Part shown: in pieces, positions 17,109 to 25,973 of the stretch
Layout: the number at the start of each line of letters is the position of its first letter
Position numbering within the stretch: position 1 is the first letter of the stretch
NCBI GenBank assembly: GCA_943787175.1
Contig: CALSLK010000023.1
Span: 1 to 64,000 of the forward strand
Reading direction: 5' to 3'
DNA length: 64,000 nucleotides
Source: an uncultured Alphaproteobacteria bacterium
GTDB lineage: Bacteria; Pseudomonadota; Alphaproteobacteria; SP197
Notes under the pieces: generated by a model
Databases searched by the model: none
The model's input: only the letters and a program-made list of their open reading frames with translations
Told to the model about the DNA's origin: nothing
Program-made: the position numbers and the translations under genes

Positions 17109-18521
17109 ATGGCCGATCTCGATCTCTGCTTCACATCCGCAACCGAGCTGGCGCGGCGCATCGCAGCCGGAGAACAGAGTTCCCAAGAGATTGTCGCCAA
17201 TTCTCTGGTACGCATCGAAGAGGTCAACGGCACGCTGAATTGCTTCTGCTTCACCTTTCCCGAAGAAGCCGTGGAATTGGCCAAGGCAGCAGATGCTGCC
17301 GTTGCTCGTGGTGATGCTGTGGGGCCGCTGCACGGTGTGCCCATCGCGATCAAGGATTTCACGCCGACCAAAGGCAAAACCACGACCATGGGGAGCAAGG
17401 TCTATGCCGACAACGTGCCCGATGAGGACGCCCAGGTCGTCAAGGACCTGCTGGGTGCCGGCGCCATCATGGTGGGCAAGACGACGACCCCGGAATTTGC
17501 CCATGACGGCTTCACCCACAGCCCGCTGTGGGGCACGACGCGCAACCCGTGGAACCCCGAACGCACACCGGGCGGCTCGTCCGGCGGTTCCGGTGCAGCG
17601 GTGGCTTCGGGCTGCGTGCCGTTGGCTGAGGGCTCTGACATGGGCGGATCCGTGCGTATTCCGGCCTCGTTCTGCGGCACCGTGGGGCTGAAACCCAGCC
17701 TGGGGCGCATTCCCATGACCGTACTGCCCACGGTGTTCGACAACATCAGCCATTTCGGCCCTCTGGCGCGCACAATCGACGATGCCGCCCTGTTCCTGGA
17801 CATTGCCCAGGGCCCGTTTGAGCGCGACATCATGTCGAACGCCACACCGATCGATATCCAGCGCCCCGTACCCAGTGACGTGAAGGGCCTGCGAATCGCG
17901 CTCGACATGGATCTGGGCATCTATCATGTCGATGACGAGGTTGCGGCCAACGTCGAGGCCAGTGCTGCTGCCCTGCGCGAAGTCGGGGCCATCGTGGAGG
18001 AGGTCGACCTGGGCTGGACGTCTGATTGCGTGGACGCCTGGCTGACCTATTGGAACGTCTATCTCGCCGCGTTTTTTGAGCAGCATCTCGACACGCGCCG
18101 TGACGATCTCGACCCCAACATCGCGGCCATGTTTGATGCCGCGCGAGGGGTCAGTGCCATCGACTTCAAGCGCCTGGAGTTCGTGAGGACGCAGCAATGG
18201 TTCAAGCTGTGCGACGTCTTTGAGCGTTACGATGCTTTGATTTGCCCGACCACGCCGATCCCTGCCCCACCGGCCGACAGCTCGGATGCCGAACAGCTCG
18301 GCATGCGCCCCGACGGCAAGATGAACTCCTCGGACATGACCCTGGTCTTCAACAACGTCGCCCAGTGTCCGGCACTCTCTGTTCCCAGCGGCATGCACAG
18401 CAACGGCCTGCCCACCAGCCTGCAGATCATCGGCCACCGCTTCGACGACCTGACGGTGCTGCGCATCGGCGCGGCGGTGGAGAAAACCCGGCCCTGGGCG
18501 GAGCGCCGACCTGCGATGTGA
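17109..18521 (+). CDS. Amidase-signature family hydrolase
   Basis: Second amidase-signature enzyme in this locus, about 470 residues from the ATG at 17109, which follows an AGGGGA ribosome site at 17095-17100; an ATG 33 bp upstream lacks one. Catalytic Lys is in GVPIAIKDFTPTK, cis-Ser in PGGSSGGSGAAVASG and nucleophile Ser in GSDMGGSVRIPASFCG. C-terminal SLQIIGHRFDDLTVLRIGAAVE is typical. It is clearly different from the amidase at 14439-15872. Both may hydrolyse small amides together with the nearby M20 and nitrilase-type enzymes, but no substrate is indicated. Confidence 0.9.
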   Translation: MADLDLCFTSATELARRIAAGEQSSQEIVANSLVRIEEVNGTLNCFCFTFPEEAVELAKAADAAVARGDAVGPLHGVPIAIKDFTPTKGKTTTMGSKVYADNVPDEDAQVVKDLLGAGAIMVGKTTTPEFAHDGFTHSPLWGTTRNPWNPERTPGGSSGGSGAAVASGCVPLAEGSDMGGSVRIPASFCGTVGLKPSLGRIPMTVLPTVFDNISHFGPLARTIDDAALFLDIAQGPFERDIMSNATPIDIQRPVPSDVKGLRIALDMDLGIYHVDDEVAANVEASAAALREVGAIVEEVDLGWTSDCVDAWLTYWNVYLAAFFEQHLDTRRDDLDPNIAAMFDAARGVSAIDFKRLEFVRTQQWFKLCDVFERYDALICPTTPIPAPPADSSDAEQLGMRPDGKMNSSDMTLVFNNVAQCPALSVPSGMHSNGLPTSLQIIGHRFDDLTVLRIGAAVEKTRPWAERRPAM

Positions 18522-18793
18522 GGGGGGTCTGAGCGGAAATTCCGGGTTCAACCCCATGCACAGTAGGGCTTGTGTTTGGGGCCACTATCGAACGCAAGAT
18601 GTGGCATCCGGAAACTGATGTTTCTGTACATCAGAAAACTTCCATGTTCATTATATGTTCTTGATCATTGATATGACGGCAATGGGGCCATAGCAAGCAA
18701 GGATTGGCATGGCCCGGTCAAGCCGGGCCAAGTCGGAGTGTGTGTAACCTTGGGGCCGGATTACCAAGTTCGGAGAACCTCTCCGCGCCTGCC
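18522..18793. other. AT-richer convergent intergenic region with a small hairpin
   Basis: This stretch holds no convincing gene. It lies between the convergent amidase and DUF423 genes. CTGATGT and ACATCAG (18615-18634) form a seven-base-pair hairpin with a six-base loop, and an alternative stem TTTCTG/CAGAAA overlaps it. The part from 18600 to 18680 is visibly richer in A and T than its surroundings. It could act as a terminator, but there is no clean U tract. Confidence 0.4.
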
Positions 18794-19168
18794 TTACTTC
18801 TGGCGTTTCCAGCCTGCTACGGCCAGGCAGAGCCAGCCGGCGATGAAAGCCATACCGCCGATCGGTGCAAGAACCGCGATACCCTCGGGAAGCACCAGGG
18901 ACGACAGGATCAGTGAGCCACAGAACAGGATCTGGCCGGTGATGAACAGCAGCCCGGCAAACACGGCCCAGGGTCGCGACGAGCCGTTGCACAGCCAGGC
19001 GACCGCGAGCAGAGCCAGGGCATGCCACATGAGGTAACGCACGGCGGTTGCCAGACGCTCTGCCATGACGGGTTCGGCGAGATGGGCGCTGACGGCACCC
19101 AGGGCAACGGCCAAGGCACCCGTCAATCCGGCAACCATGAGGAAAAGACGTGGCGCCTTTTCCCTCAA
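18794..19168 (-). CDS. DUF423 family small membrane protein
   Basis: 124-residue inner-membrane protein with four hydrophobic segments and the DUF423 pattern: LTGALAVALGAVSAHL near the N terminus, YLMWHALALLAVAW in the middle, and SLILSSLV...IAVLAPIGGMAFIAGW at the end. Function unknown. The start is probably the TTG at 19168, overlapping the stop of the tiny upstream DUF2474 gene, which would couple the two. An ATG ten codons later is the alternative. It is the last gene of the bd-oxidase cluster. Confidence 0.82.
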   Translation of the reverse strand: MREKAPRLFLMVAGLTGALAVALGAVSAHLAEPVMAERLATAVRYLMWHALALLAVAWLCNGSSRPWAVFAGLLFITGQILFCGSLILSSLVLPEGIAVLAPIGGMAFIAGWLCLAVAGWKRQK

Positions 19169-19305
19169 ACGCCCACGATCCAGGCGATGGCGAACTTGAG
19201 GCCGTAGACGACACCGGCGACGATGGTGATGCTGGCGATATAGAGGCCGGCAAACCAGCCGAGCTGGCGCGTCTTGCCGGGTTTATCCGTCGTGTCCGTA
19301 GCCAT
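19165..19305 (-). CDS. DUF2474 / CydX-like small subunit of cytochrome bd oxidase
   Basis: A 46-codon gene with a polar start (MATDTTDKPGKTRQLGWFAG) and one transmembrane helix (LYIASITIVAGVVYGLKFAI). This is the profile of the DUF2474/CydX-like peptides encoded after cioAB, which stabilise the oxidase. Its ATG at 19303-19305 lies inside the end of cydB (overlap 23 bp) and its stop overlaps the DUF423 start, so translation appears coupled along the operon. Confidence 0.82.
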   Translation of the reverse strand: MATDTTDKPGKTRQLGWFAGLYIASITIVAGVVYGLKFAIAWIVGV

Positions 19306-20296
19306 CCTTGTCCGAAACGGGTCCGCGGAAGACCCAGTAGGTGTAGCCGGTATAGGCGAGAATCATGGGGATCGCGACGAGTGCACCCCAGAGGAGAAAC
19401 TGCTGGCTGGCCGGGGACGAGGCTGCGTCCCAGATCGTCATGACGCGCGGCACGGCATAGGGCCACAGGCTGATGGCAAGGCCCACGAAACCCAGCAGGA
19501 AGGCTGCCACGGCGCACAGAAAGGGCTGGTGCGTGCGGTCACGATAGAGGCCAACCCACAGGCCAAGGAAGGCCAGACCCGCCAACACCGGAACCGGCAT
19601 GAGCCAGAGCATGTCGGGCATGGTGAACCAGCGACGGTCAATCTCGGGGTCGACCAGGGGCGTCCAGATGCTGACGATCGCCATGGCGATCATGACCAGG
19701 GCGCCAAAGCACATCGCCATCTTGCGCGACCACGCGCGCAAATCACCGGTCGTCTTCATGACCAGCCAGCACCCGCCCAGAAGGCCATAGCCAGCAACCA
19801 GCGCCAGGCCGGTGAAGAAGTTGAAGGGATGGACCCAGCTCCAGGGGCCGCCTTCAAACAGGCTTTGTTCGAAGTTGAAGCCGCCGATGAAGTGGCCCAG
19901 CACAATGCCCTGACTGAAGGCTGCCAGGATCGAGCCGCCGGCAAAGACCTTGCGCCATATATGTTCGGCGCCGGGCGAGCGGTGGCGGAATTCGAACGCG
20001 ACACCGCGGAGGATGAACCCCAGCAACATGGCAAAGATGGGCAGATAAACCGCGGGAAGAATCATGGAATAGGCGCGCGGGAAAATCGCCAGAATGATGA
20101 CGCCGCCCATGACCAACCAGGTTTCGTTGCCGTCCCAGACCGGTGCGATCGAGCCCATCATATGGTCTCGGTTGCCGCGTGAATTCTGGAACGGAAAGAG
20201 AATGCCCACACCCAGATCAAAACCATCAAGCACCACATACATGATGACGCCAATGACCAGAATGCCGGCCCAGATAACGACGAGATCGAGTTCCAT
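19283..20296 (-). CDS. cydB: Cytochrome bd-type quinol oxidase subunit II (CioB/CydB)
   Basis: Membrane subunit II of the cytochrome bd oxidase, 337 residues with about eight or nine helices. It has the family opening VIWAGILVIGVIMYVVLDGFDLGVGILFPF, the DHMMGSIAPVWDGNETWLVMGG block and WVHPFNFFTGLALVAGYGLLG. The start touches the cydA stop, so the genes form one operon. With the short-loop subunit I this is the CIO branch, usually cyanide-insensitive and not coupled to proton pumping. Confidence 0.95.
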   Translation of the reverse strand: MELDLVVIWAGILVIGVIMYVVLDGFDLGVGILFPFQNSRGNRDHMMGSIAPVWDGNETWLVMGGVIILAIFPRAYSMILPAVYLPIFAMLLGFILRGVAFEFRHRSPGAEHIWRKVFAGGSILAAFSQGIVLGHFIGGFNFEQSLFEGGPWSWVHPFNFFTGLALVAGYGLLGGCWLVMKTTGDLRAWSRKMAMCFGALVMIAMAIVSIWTPLVDPEIDRRWFTMPDMLWLMPVPVLAGLAFLGLWVGLYRDRTHQPFLCAVAAFLLGFVGLAISLWPYAVPRVMTIWDAASSPASQQFLLWGALVAIPMILAYTGYTYWVFRGPVSDKDGYGHDG

Positions 20297-21627
20297 CAGA
20301 CCGCTCCTCCTGCCGGTTGCGGCCCTTGTGCCACCATACGCGAGCCGACCTTGAGGAAGACCAGCAGAATAATGAGGTAGACGAGAGAGACGGCAATCAA
20401 CGAGATCGCCACGGTGCTGGTATCCAGGCTTGGCGTGACCGCATCCTTGGTACGCAGGACCTCATAAACGACCCAGGGCTGGCGCCCGGCCTCTGTCGTG
20501 ATCCAGCCGGCGATGGTGGCCACAAGACCGGCCGGCCCCACCATGATCAGAAGTTTGAGATACCACTGACTGGTTTCCAGGCGTTTCTTGTGACGCAGCC
20601 ACTGGCCCAGGAAGGCCATGCCGATCATCAGGAAGCCAAGGCCTGCCATAATTCGGAAGGCAAAAAACACCAGCGGCACATAAGGGCGATCCTCTGCCGA
20701 GACGGTATCGAGCCCAATCAGAGTGCCATCCAGACTGTGGGTCAGGATGAGGCTTCCCAGATAGGGGATCGAGACTTCGTAATAGTTTTTGGCCTCTTCC
20801 ATGTCAGGCCAGGCGAAGAGGACCAGCGGGGCTTCCGACACGGTTTCCCAATGGCCTTCGATCGCAGCGATCTTGATGGGCTGGTATTCCAGCGTGTTGA
20901 GGCCGTGCTGGTCACCCAGAAACGCTTGCAACGGGGCCGTGATGGCAGCCATGAGAAGCGCCAGCTTCAGGCTCTTCATCATGGTCTCGCGTTCGACATT
21001 CTTCAGAACACACCATGCCGAAATTGCGGCAATGACGAAGGCCGAACTGACCAGCGAGGCATTCACCATGTGGGCCAGGCGATAGGGGAAGGACGGATTG
21101 AAGATGACCGCCATCCAGTCCACGGGAACCGCATAACCCTGGGCGCTGATTTCGTAACCTGCCGGGGTCTGCATCCAGGAATTGGCCGCGAGAATCCAGA
21201 AGGCAGAGAAGGTCGTGCCCAGCGCCACCATGCAGGTCGCAAAGAAATGGAGCTTGGGCCCGACGCGGCGTTCACCAAAGAGCATGATGCCGATGAAGCC
21301 TGCCTCAAGGAAAAAGGCGGTAAGGACTTCGTAACCAATCAACGGCCCCAGGACGTCACCGATGAAGTTGGAGTAACCGCTCCAGTTCAAGCCGAATTCA
21401 AAGGTGAGCACGACGCCCGAGACCACACCGATACCAAAGGCCAGGGCAAACAGGCGGACCCAGTAATGGTAGAGGCGGCGATAGACCTCGTTACCGGTCT
21501 TGAGCCAGGCGCCTTCCAGAAAAGCCAGGAACAATGCGGTCCCGATGGTCATGGTCGGGAACATGATGTGGAACGCGGTGGTCAGTCCGAACTGAATCCG
21601 CGAGAGCATGAGGGCGTCAAGTTCCAT
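20296..21627 (-). CDS. cydA: Cytochrome bd-type quinol oxidase subunit I (CioA/CydA, short Q-loop)
   Basis: Haem-bearing subunit of a terminal quinol oxidase, 443 residues. N-terminal [21 protein letters not shown] carries the haem b595 His region. Further blocks are [44 protein letters not shown], the quinol-loop [14 protein letters not shown] and [20 protein letters not shown]. The short loop and length mark it as CIO/GC-type rather than the long E. coli form. It is followed by cydB, a DUF2474 peptide and DUF423; a SirB1-like gene lies immediately upstream. Confidence 0.95.
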   Translation of the reverse strand: MELDALMLSRIQFGLTTAFHIMFPTMTIGTALFLAFLEGAWLKTGNEVYRRLYHYWVRLFALAFGIGVVSGVVLTFEFGLNWSGYSNFIGDVLGPLIGYEVLTAFFLEAGFIGIMLFGERRVGPKLHFFATCMVALGTTFSAFWILAANSWMQTPAGYEISAQGYAVPVDWMAVIFNPSFPYRLAHMVNASLVSSAFVIAAISAWCVLKNVERETMMKSLKLALLMAAITAPLQAFLGDQHGLNTLEYQPIKIAAIEGHWETVSEAPLVLFAWPDMEEAKNYYEVSIPYLGSLILTHSLDGTLIGLDTVSAEDRPYVPLVFFAFRIMAGLGFLMIGMAFLGQWLRHKKRLETSQWYLKLLIMVGPAGLVATIAGWITTEAGRQPWVVYEVLRTKDAVTPSLDTSTVAISLIAVSLVYLIILLVFLKVGSRMVAQGPQPAGGAV

Positions 21628-21630
21628 GGG

Positions 21631-22500
21631 TCAGTTCAGTGCTCTCTTCAGTTTGTTAAGCATCTGTTCGGCCTCTGTGCGCTCTGCGCCCTGGGGGTCG
21701 TTCTCCAGGAAACTGTGAAACGCAGCGATGGCCGCGCCGACATTGCCGCGATGGGCTTCGACCATGCCGAGGTCACGTTGCAGGGAGATGGAATTGGGCG
21801 CAACAAGGATCATCCGGCGGGTAATCTCGGCGCCACGCTCAAGCTCGCCATTCTGGATAGCACGGGTCCGGATGTTGTTCTGCAGGCGCAACAGGATGTC
21901 CCGGTTGCTGAGTGGTTCGAACCAATCGCGGTCCATTTCCGCATCGGGACCCATGACATGTTTGGCAAGCTCACGCAGTGCCGGTGCATCCAGCACGGTT
22001 CCGCCTTCAAACGGATCAACAATGGCGCGGTCGCCATGACCATCCAGCCGTAGCAGGAAATGCGAGGGGAAGTTTAAACCCTCAATCGTCCAGCCGATGC
22101 TGCGGGCAATGTGAATGTAGAGAATGCCCAACGAGACAGGGATGCCTTTCTTGCGGTCGATCACACGGATCAGATCGGCATTGTCCATATTGTCATAACT
22201 GGAGCGATCGCCTTCAAAGCCATGGCGTTCAAACAGCACACGTGCGATGGCCCAGGCGCGGCCTTCCAGAGAACTGCCGCGATGGCCCAGGGCCGCAACA
22301 TCGGCCGCCAGACCCGCAAGCTGGCGCCGGTAGGCCTCGAGCGAAATGTCGGGATGGTCCAGACCGGCAAGCAGCAATGCGGTGCCGGCCAGGTCGATAT
22401 CCCGATCGTCCTTGTTGCCTGCCTGGGCAATCTGCTCGCGTAGGTCTTCCTGAACGGTCACGGGTTGCTGCGCCTCGGGCTGTTCCACAGCTGGGATCAT
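21631..22500 (-). CDS. SirB1/transglutaminase-like protein with TPR-type C terminus
   Basis: About 289 residues from the ATG at 22500; an upstream in-frame GTG at 22524 is possible. The centre has the SirB1 signature VIDRKKGIPVSLGILYIHIARSIGW with LNFPSHFLLRLDG and IVDPFEGG, a transglutaminase-like fold. The C-terminal 90 residues look like two TPR-type helix pairs (ERGAEITRRMILVAPNSISLQRDLGMVEAHRG). Members are widespread but the biochemical role is not established. It lies four bases upstream of cydA, so the two may be co-transcribed. Confidence 0.85.
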   Translation of the reverse strand: MIPAVEQPEAQQPVTVQEDLREQIAQAGNKDDRDIDLAGTALLLAGLDHPDISLEAYRRQLAGLAADVAALGHRGSSLEGRAWAIARVLFERHGFEGDRSSYDNMDNADLIRVIDRKKGIPVSLGILYIHIARSIGWTIEGLNFPSHFLLRLDGHGDRAIVDPFEGGTVLDAPALRELAKHVMGPDAEMDRDWFEPLSNRDILLRLQNNIRTRAIQNGELERGAEITRRMILVAPNSISLQRDLGMVEAHRGNVGAAIAAFHSFLENDPQGAERTEAEQMLNKLKRALN

Positions 22501-22541
22501 GGCACATTGTGGCGGCCTCTTCACCCGCTACGGTCGCAGCC

Positions 22542-22844
22542 ATGCCTGCCATGAAACAAAATCAGGACCTTGGACCCTGCCCGTTATGTGGTCGTGCCAT
22601 GATCGATGGCGCCTCCATCGACCGCCATCACTGGGTTCCCAAGTCGCAAGGCGGGCGTGATCAGGCCCCGATGCACCGCGTCTGCCACAAGAAGATCCAT
22701 GCTGTGCTGACCGAAAAGGAACTGGCACGCGACTTTGCCACTCCCGACGCGCTGCAGAGCCATCCCGAGATCGCCCGGTTCATCCGCTGGGTTCAGCGCA
22801 AGCCCCCGGAATGGAATACCCGGCACGCCAGCCCCAGGCGTTAG
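22542..22844 (+). CDS. HNH-type zinc-binding small protein
   Basis: 100-residue protein beginning at the ATG at 22542. It has CPLCGRAM (Cys13, Cys16), then RHHWVPKSQGG and MHRVCHKKIHAVLTEKEL, which together match an HNH nuclease-like core with a structural zinc site. The C-terminal tail contains RFIRWVQRKPPEWNTR. Such stand-alone HNH proteins are common in alphaproteobacterial chromosomes; their role (nuclease or not) is unproven. It is divergent from the SirB1 gene and lies 65 bp upstream of an MFS gene. Confidence 0.8.
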   Translation: MPAMKQNQDLGPCPLCGRAMIDGASIDRHHWVPKSQGGRDQAPMHRVCHKKIHAVLTEKELARDFATPDALQSHPEIARFIRWVQRKPPEWNTRHASPRR

Positions 22845-22909
22845 GCTGCAGGGACGTCACAGCCCTATAGTGGCGCAACCTCCTCCCCGCCACCTTCCCC
22901 GGCATTCCC

Positions 22910-24142
22910 GTGACCCAGACACAGAGCCCATCAGCGACGGCAGACCAGCCGGACAGACGCGGCGCGTTCCGCCTGTTGTGCGCCAGCCTGGTTTGCGTGG
23001 GGCTGGGGCAATCCCTGCTGTTCTCTCTGCTGCCGCCATTGGCGCGCATCATGGAGATGCCGGAATGGACTGTGGGCGCGGTTTTTGCTCTGTCGGGCGC
23101 CCTGTGGGTCGTGATGAGCCCTTTCTGGGGCCGCAAGAGCGACCGCTGGGGGCGCAAACGCGTCATCCTGATGGGTGTGACGACCTATGGTGTCTCCACC
23201 GTGCTGTTCATTGCGGCGGTGGAAGCCAACCTGGCCGGGTTGCTCTCGGTCTGGGCTGCTGTGCTGCTGATGATGCTGGCGCGCGGCCTGTTCGGGCTGG
23301 TCGGTTCGGGCTCGTTCCCGGCAGCACAGGCCTATATCGCCGACCGCACCACACCGGCTGAACGCACGCGCCACATTACCGGCATCCACAGCGCATTCAT
23401 GATCGGGCTGGTGCTGGGGCCTGCCCTGGGCGGGCTGCTGGTCGGCATCTCCATCCTGGCGCCGCTTTATGTCGTGGCTGTTGTTGCCTTTGCCAGCGCC
23501 ATCGCCCTGGCGTTGTTCCTGCCCGAACGCAGGCCCCCGCAGGACCGTGCAGTGATGCCACGCCTGAAGTTATCGGACCCCAGGCTGGTGCCGTTCGTGA
23601 TTGCCAGCATGGCGATGAGCACCTGCCATGCTTCGACCATGCAGACGATCGGGTTCTACATGATCGATACGCTTGATCTCGATCCTGCAACCGCAGCCTT
23701 TCATATCGGCATCAGTCTGACAGCCATGGCCCTGGCGACGCTGTTCGTGCAACTGGTCGGCATCCGCCTGCTCGACCCAAGCCCAAGGCAGTTGATGCGC
23801 TGGGGCACGGGCGTTGCGCTGATGGCTTTTCCTGTGCTGCTGACAACGCAAAGCGAGGTTCAAACGCTGGGTGGGATGGTGCTGCTGGGGGCCGGGCTGG
23901 GCATGCTGCGCCCCAGCATCGGCACGGCGGCATCCCTGGCGGTCAAGCCCGGCGAACAGGGCGCTGCCGCAGGCCTGGTCATGGGTGCGGGATCGACCGG
24001 CCATGTGATTTCGTCCCTGGCGATCATGCCGTTTTACCAGTTCTTCCATGCGGGGCCCTACATCCTGAACGCTATGCTGATGGCGGGCCTGCTGATCTAT
24101 ACGTTGACCAACCGACGGATTCGCGCTGCTGTTGCGCGCTGA
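22910..24142 (+). CDS. MFS transporter, drug-exporter type
   Basis: 410-residue major facilitator with twelve predicted helices. The loop 2-3 signature is FWGRKSDRWGRKRVIL, and RGLFGLVGSGSFPAAQAYIADRT carries the motif C-like region of DHA1 drug:proton antiporters. The GTG start at 22910 gives a short polar leader (TQTQSPSATADQPDRRGAF) before helix 1. Substrate unknown. The M20 hydrolase gene follows after 23 bp, so the two could form an operon. Confidence 0.85.
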   Translation: MTQTQSPSATADQPDRRGAFRLLCASLVCVGLGQSLLFSLLPPLARIMEMPEWTVGAVFALSGALWVVMSPFWGRKSDRWGRKRVILMGVTTYGVSTVLFIAAVEANLAGLLSVWAAVLLMMLARGLFGLVGSGSFPAAQAYIADRTTPAERTRHITGIHSAFMIGLVLGPALGGLLVGISILAPLYVVAVVAFASAIALALFLPERRPPQDRAVMPRLKLSDPRLVPFVIASMAMSTCHASTMQTIGFYMIDTLDLDPATAAFHIGISLTAMALATLFVQLVGIRLLDPSPRQLMRWGTGVALMAFPVLLTTQSEVQTLGGMVLLGAGLGMLRPSIGTAASLAVKPGEQGAAAGLVMGAGSTGHVISSLAIMPFYQFFHAGPYILNAMLMAGLLIYTLTNRRIRAAVAR

Positions 24143-24165
24143 CCCTAAATAAGAGGATCCAACCC

Positions 24166-25335
24166 ATGCCCGTGATCAACCGCATTGCCGAATTCCATGA
24201 CGCCATGACCGCCTGGCGCAGGGACATCCACGCCCATCCCGAAACCGCCTTTGAAGAGGTGCGCACGGCCGATGTCGTGGCCGACCTGCTGGAAGAATTC
24301 GGCATGGAGGTTCATCGCGGCCTTGCCACAACGGGCGTCGTGGGCACGCTGAAGGCCGGTGACGGCAAACGCCATATCGGCCTGCGTGCCGATCTGGACG
24401 CGCTCCACATCCACGAGAAAAATGACTTCGATCACCGCTCGCAAAACGACGGTAAGATGCATGCCTGCGGTCACGATGGGCATACGACCATGTTGCTGGG
24501 CGCGGCGAAGTATCTGGCCGAGACGAAAAACTTCGACGGGACGATCCACTTCATCTTCCAGCCGGCCGAGGAAAACGAGGGCGGTGGGCGCGTGATGGTC
24601 GAGGACGGTCTGTTCGACCTGTTTCCGTGCGAAGAGGTCTATGGCATGCACAATGCGCCGGGCATTCCCGTGGGCGAATTTGCCGTGCGTGAGGGCCCGT
24701 TCCTGGCTGCCTTCGACATCTTCGAGATCACCGTGACCGGGATCGGCACCCATGCCGCCATGCCCGAGCGTGGCATCGACCCGATGATCCCCGCAGCCCA
24801 GATCGTGACGGGCCTGCAGGCGATCGCGTCGCGCGAGACCTCGCCCCTGCAATCGGCCGTGGTCAGCGTGACGCAGATTCACGGCGGCGAAACCTGGAAT
24901 GTCATTCCAGACAGTGTCGTCCTGCGCGGCACCTGCCGCTGGTTCGACCAGGATGTGCGCGATGCCCTGGAGCCGGCCATGAAACGCATCGCCGACGGCA
25001 TTGCCGCAGCCCATCGCTGCAGCGCCGAGCTGCGCTATGAGCGGCGTTACCCCGCCACGGTCAACAGCCCCGAGCAGACCGTGTTTGCCGCCGACGTCGC
25101 CGAAAGCCTGGTGGGCGCTGACAACGTGCAGCGCAGTTTCCAACCCGACATGGGATCAGAAGACTTCGCCTTCATGCTCCAGGAAAAACCGGGCTGCTAC
25201 ATCCTGATCGGCAACGGGCCTGAAGAAGGCGGCTGCCTGCTTCACAATCCCAACTACGACTTCAACGACGAAATCCTGCCGCTGGGAGCCAGCTACTGGG
25301 CGCGCATTGCCGAGAACGCGTTGGCAAAGGGCTAA
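24166..25335 (+). CDS. M20 family amidohydrolase (hippurate/N-acyl amino acid hydrolase type)
   Basis: Metallo-aminoacylase-like enzyme of 389 residues. It has the M20D blocks WRRDIHAHPETAFEE, HIGLRADLDALHI, KMHACGHDGHTTMLLGAAK with metal-ligand Cys and His, FIFQPAEENEGGGRVMVEDGLF with the catalytic/metal Glu, MHNAPGIPVGEF, and near the end MGSEDFAFMLQ. These proteins cleave N-acyl or amide bonds of amino acid conjugates; the substrate here is not predictable. It is followed by a strong hairpin terminator. Confidence 0.93.
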   Translation: MPVINRIAEFHDAMTAWRRDIHAHPETAFEEVRTADVVADLLEEFGMEVHRGLATTGVVGTLKAGDGKRHIGLRADLDALHIHEKNDFDHRSQNDGKMHACGHDGHTTMLLGAAKYLAETKNFDGTIHFIFQPAEENEGGGRVMVEDGLFDLFPCEEVYGMHNAPGIPVGEFAVREGPFLAAFDIFEITVTGIGTHAAMPERGIDPMIPAAQIVTGLQAIASRETSPLQSAVVSVTQIHGGETWNVIPDSVVLRGTCRWFDQDVRDALEPAMKRIADGIAAAHRCSAELRYERRYPATVNSPEQTVFAADVAESLVGADNVQRSFQPDMGSEDFAFMLQEKPGCYILIGNGPEEGGCLLHNPNYDFNDEILPLGASYWARIAENALAKG

Positions 25336-25500
25336 AACAACAACGGCACGGAACCCTGGGTCCCGTGCCGTGTGTGGCTTGTCTTTAAGGCGTCTGATCC
25401 ACTCAGGTCGCACACGACCAGGTTCGTGAATCAGTCTCTAACCCTATGAAGTAGAGCAGGATTTATGTTTCAGATGGAAACCATCTGAAACGATCCTGCG
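25336..25500. other. Convergent intergenic region holding a terminator and repeat copy A
   Basis: These 165 bases separate the M20 hydrolase and DUF2852 genes. They are fully explained by the hairpin terminator at 25344-25370, a short spacer with no features, and palindromic repeat copy A. No open frame of note is present. Confidence 0.6.
25344..25370 (+). terminator. Intrinsic terminator after the M20 hydrolase gene
   Basis: CGGCACGG...ACCC-T-GGGT...CCGTGCCG folds into a twelve-base-pair stem with one internal A/C mismatch and a one-base tip that will open to a small loop. It starts nine bases after the stop codon and is followed by a moderately T-rich stretch (25371-25387). Confidence 0.65.
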
Positions 25501-25504
25501 CTAG
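25428..25504. repeat. Structured palindromic repeat, copy A
   Basis: Imperfect cruciform in a convergent intergenic region. The outer arms are TAGAGCAGGAT (25452-25462) and ATCCTGCGCTA (25493-25503), with one mismatch. The inner arms GTTTCAGATGG (25467-25477) and CCATCTGAAAC (25481-25491) pair perfectly over eleven bases around AAA. Upstream, a 20-base word at 25436-25455 matches copy B in 18 positions. The last arm contains the stop codon of the DUF2852 gene. Confidence 0.8.
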
Positions 25505-25887
25505 GCCTGGGCAGCCTCGCCGGGGCCGTTGTCGCGGCGATCGGCCATGAACTGGTCGAATTCAGCCTTGTCCTTGGCCTGACGCAGGCGGTCGAGGAAC
25601 GAATGGAAGTCGTTCTGCTCGTCTTCCAGGCGTTTCAGGGTTTCTTCCTTGTATTCGTCGAAGGCGGCGTTGCCGCTTGAGCGGTTTCCACCGCAGGGGC
25701 TGTGCCAACGTCCGCGTGCCTTGAACATGTCGCTCTTTCCTCCTTTGACCCAAGTTTTCAGGCGTCCGCTGAATGCGAGATACGCCAAAACCACCAGACC
25801 GAACGGCCAGGCGACGGCAAATGCCAAAACCATGATGGTGATCCAGGCAACAAGCCCGAACTCGTCAATTTTTGATGTGATACCCAT
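25501..25887 (-). CDS. DUF2852 family membrane protein
   Basis: 128-residue protein from the ATG at 25887; an upstream extension of 24 codons is possible but looks non-coding. One transmembrane segment (LVAWITIMVLAFAVAWPFGLVVLAYLAF, residues 9-36) is followed by a polar tail with the alphaproteobacterial DUF2852 features GNxAFDEYKEETLKRLEDEQNDFHSFLDRLRQAKDKAEFDQFM. Function unknown. Its stop codon lies inside palindromic repeat copy A. A TetR gene lies downstream in the window on the same strand. Confidence 0.85.
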   Translation of the reverse strand: MGITSKIDEFGLVAWITIMVLAFAVAWPFGLVVLAYLAFSGRLKTWVKGGKSDMFKARGRWHSPCGGNRSSGNAAFDEYKEETLKRLEDEQNDFHSFLDRLRQAKDKAEFDQFMADRRDNGPGEAAQA

Positions 25888-25973
25888 TCCGGTTCCCGAT
25901 GTGAATGTTAACGACATTAACATAGGAATTGAATCGCCCGGCGACAAGGTGTGTCGCACGAATTTTCCTAAGT

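Noticed and set aside
20317..22053. 578-codon open frame on the plus strand opposite cydA and the SirB1 gene
   Set aside because: It is antisense to well-supported genes, its composition is His/Gly/Gln-rich as expected from reading high-GC codons backwards, and it has no family resemblance.
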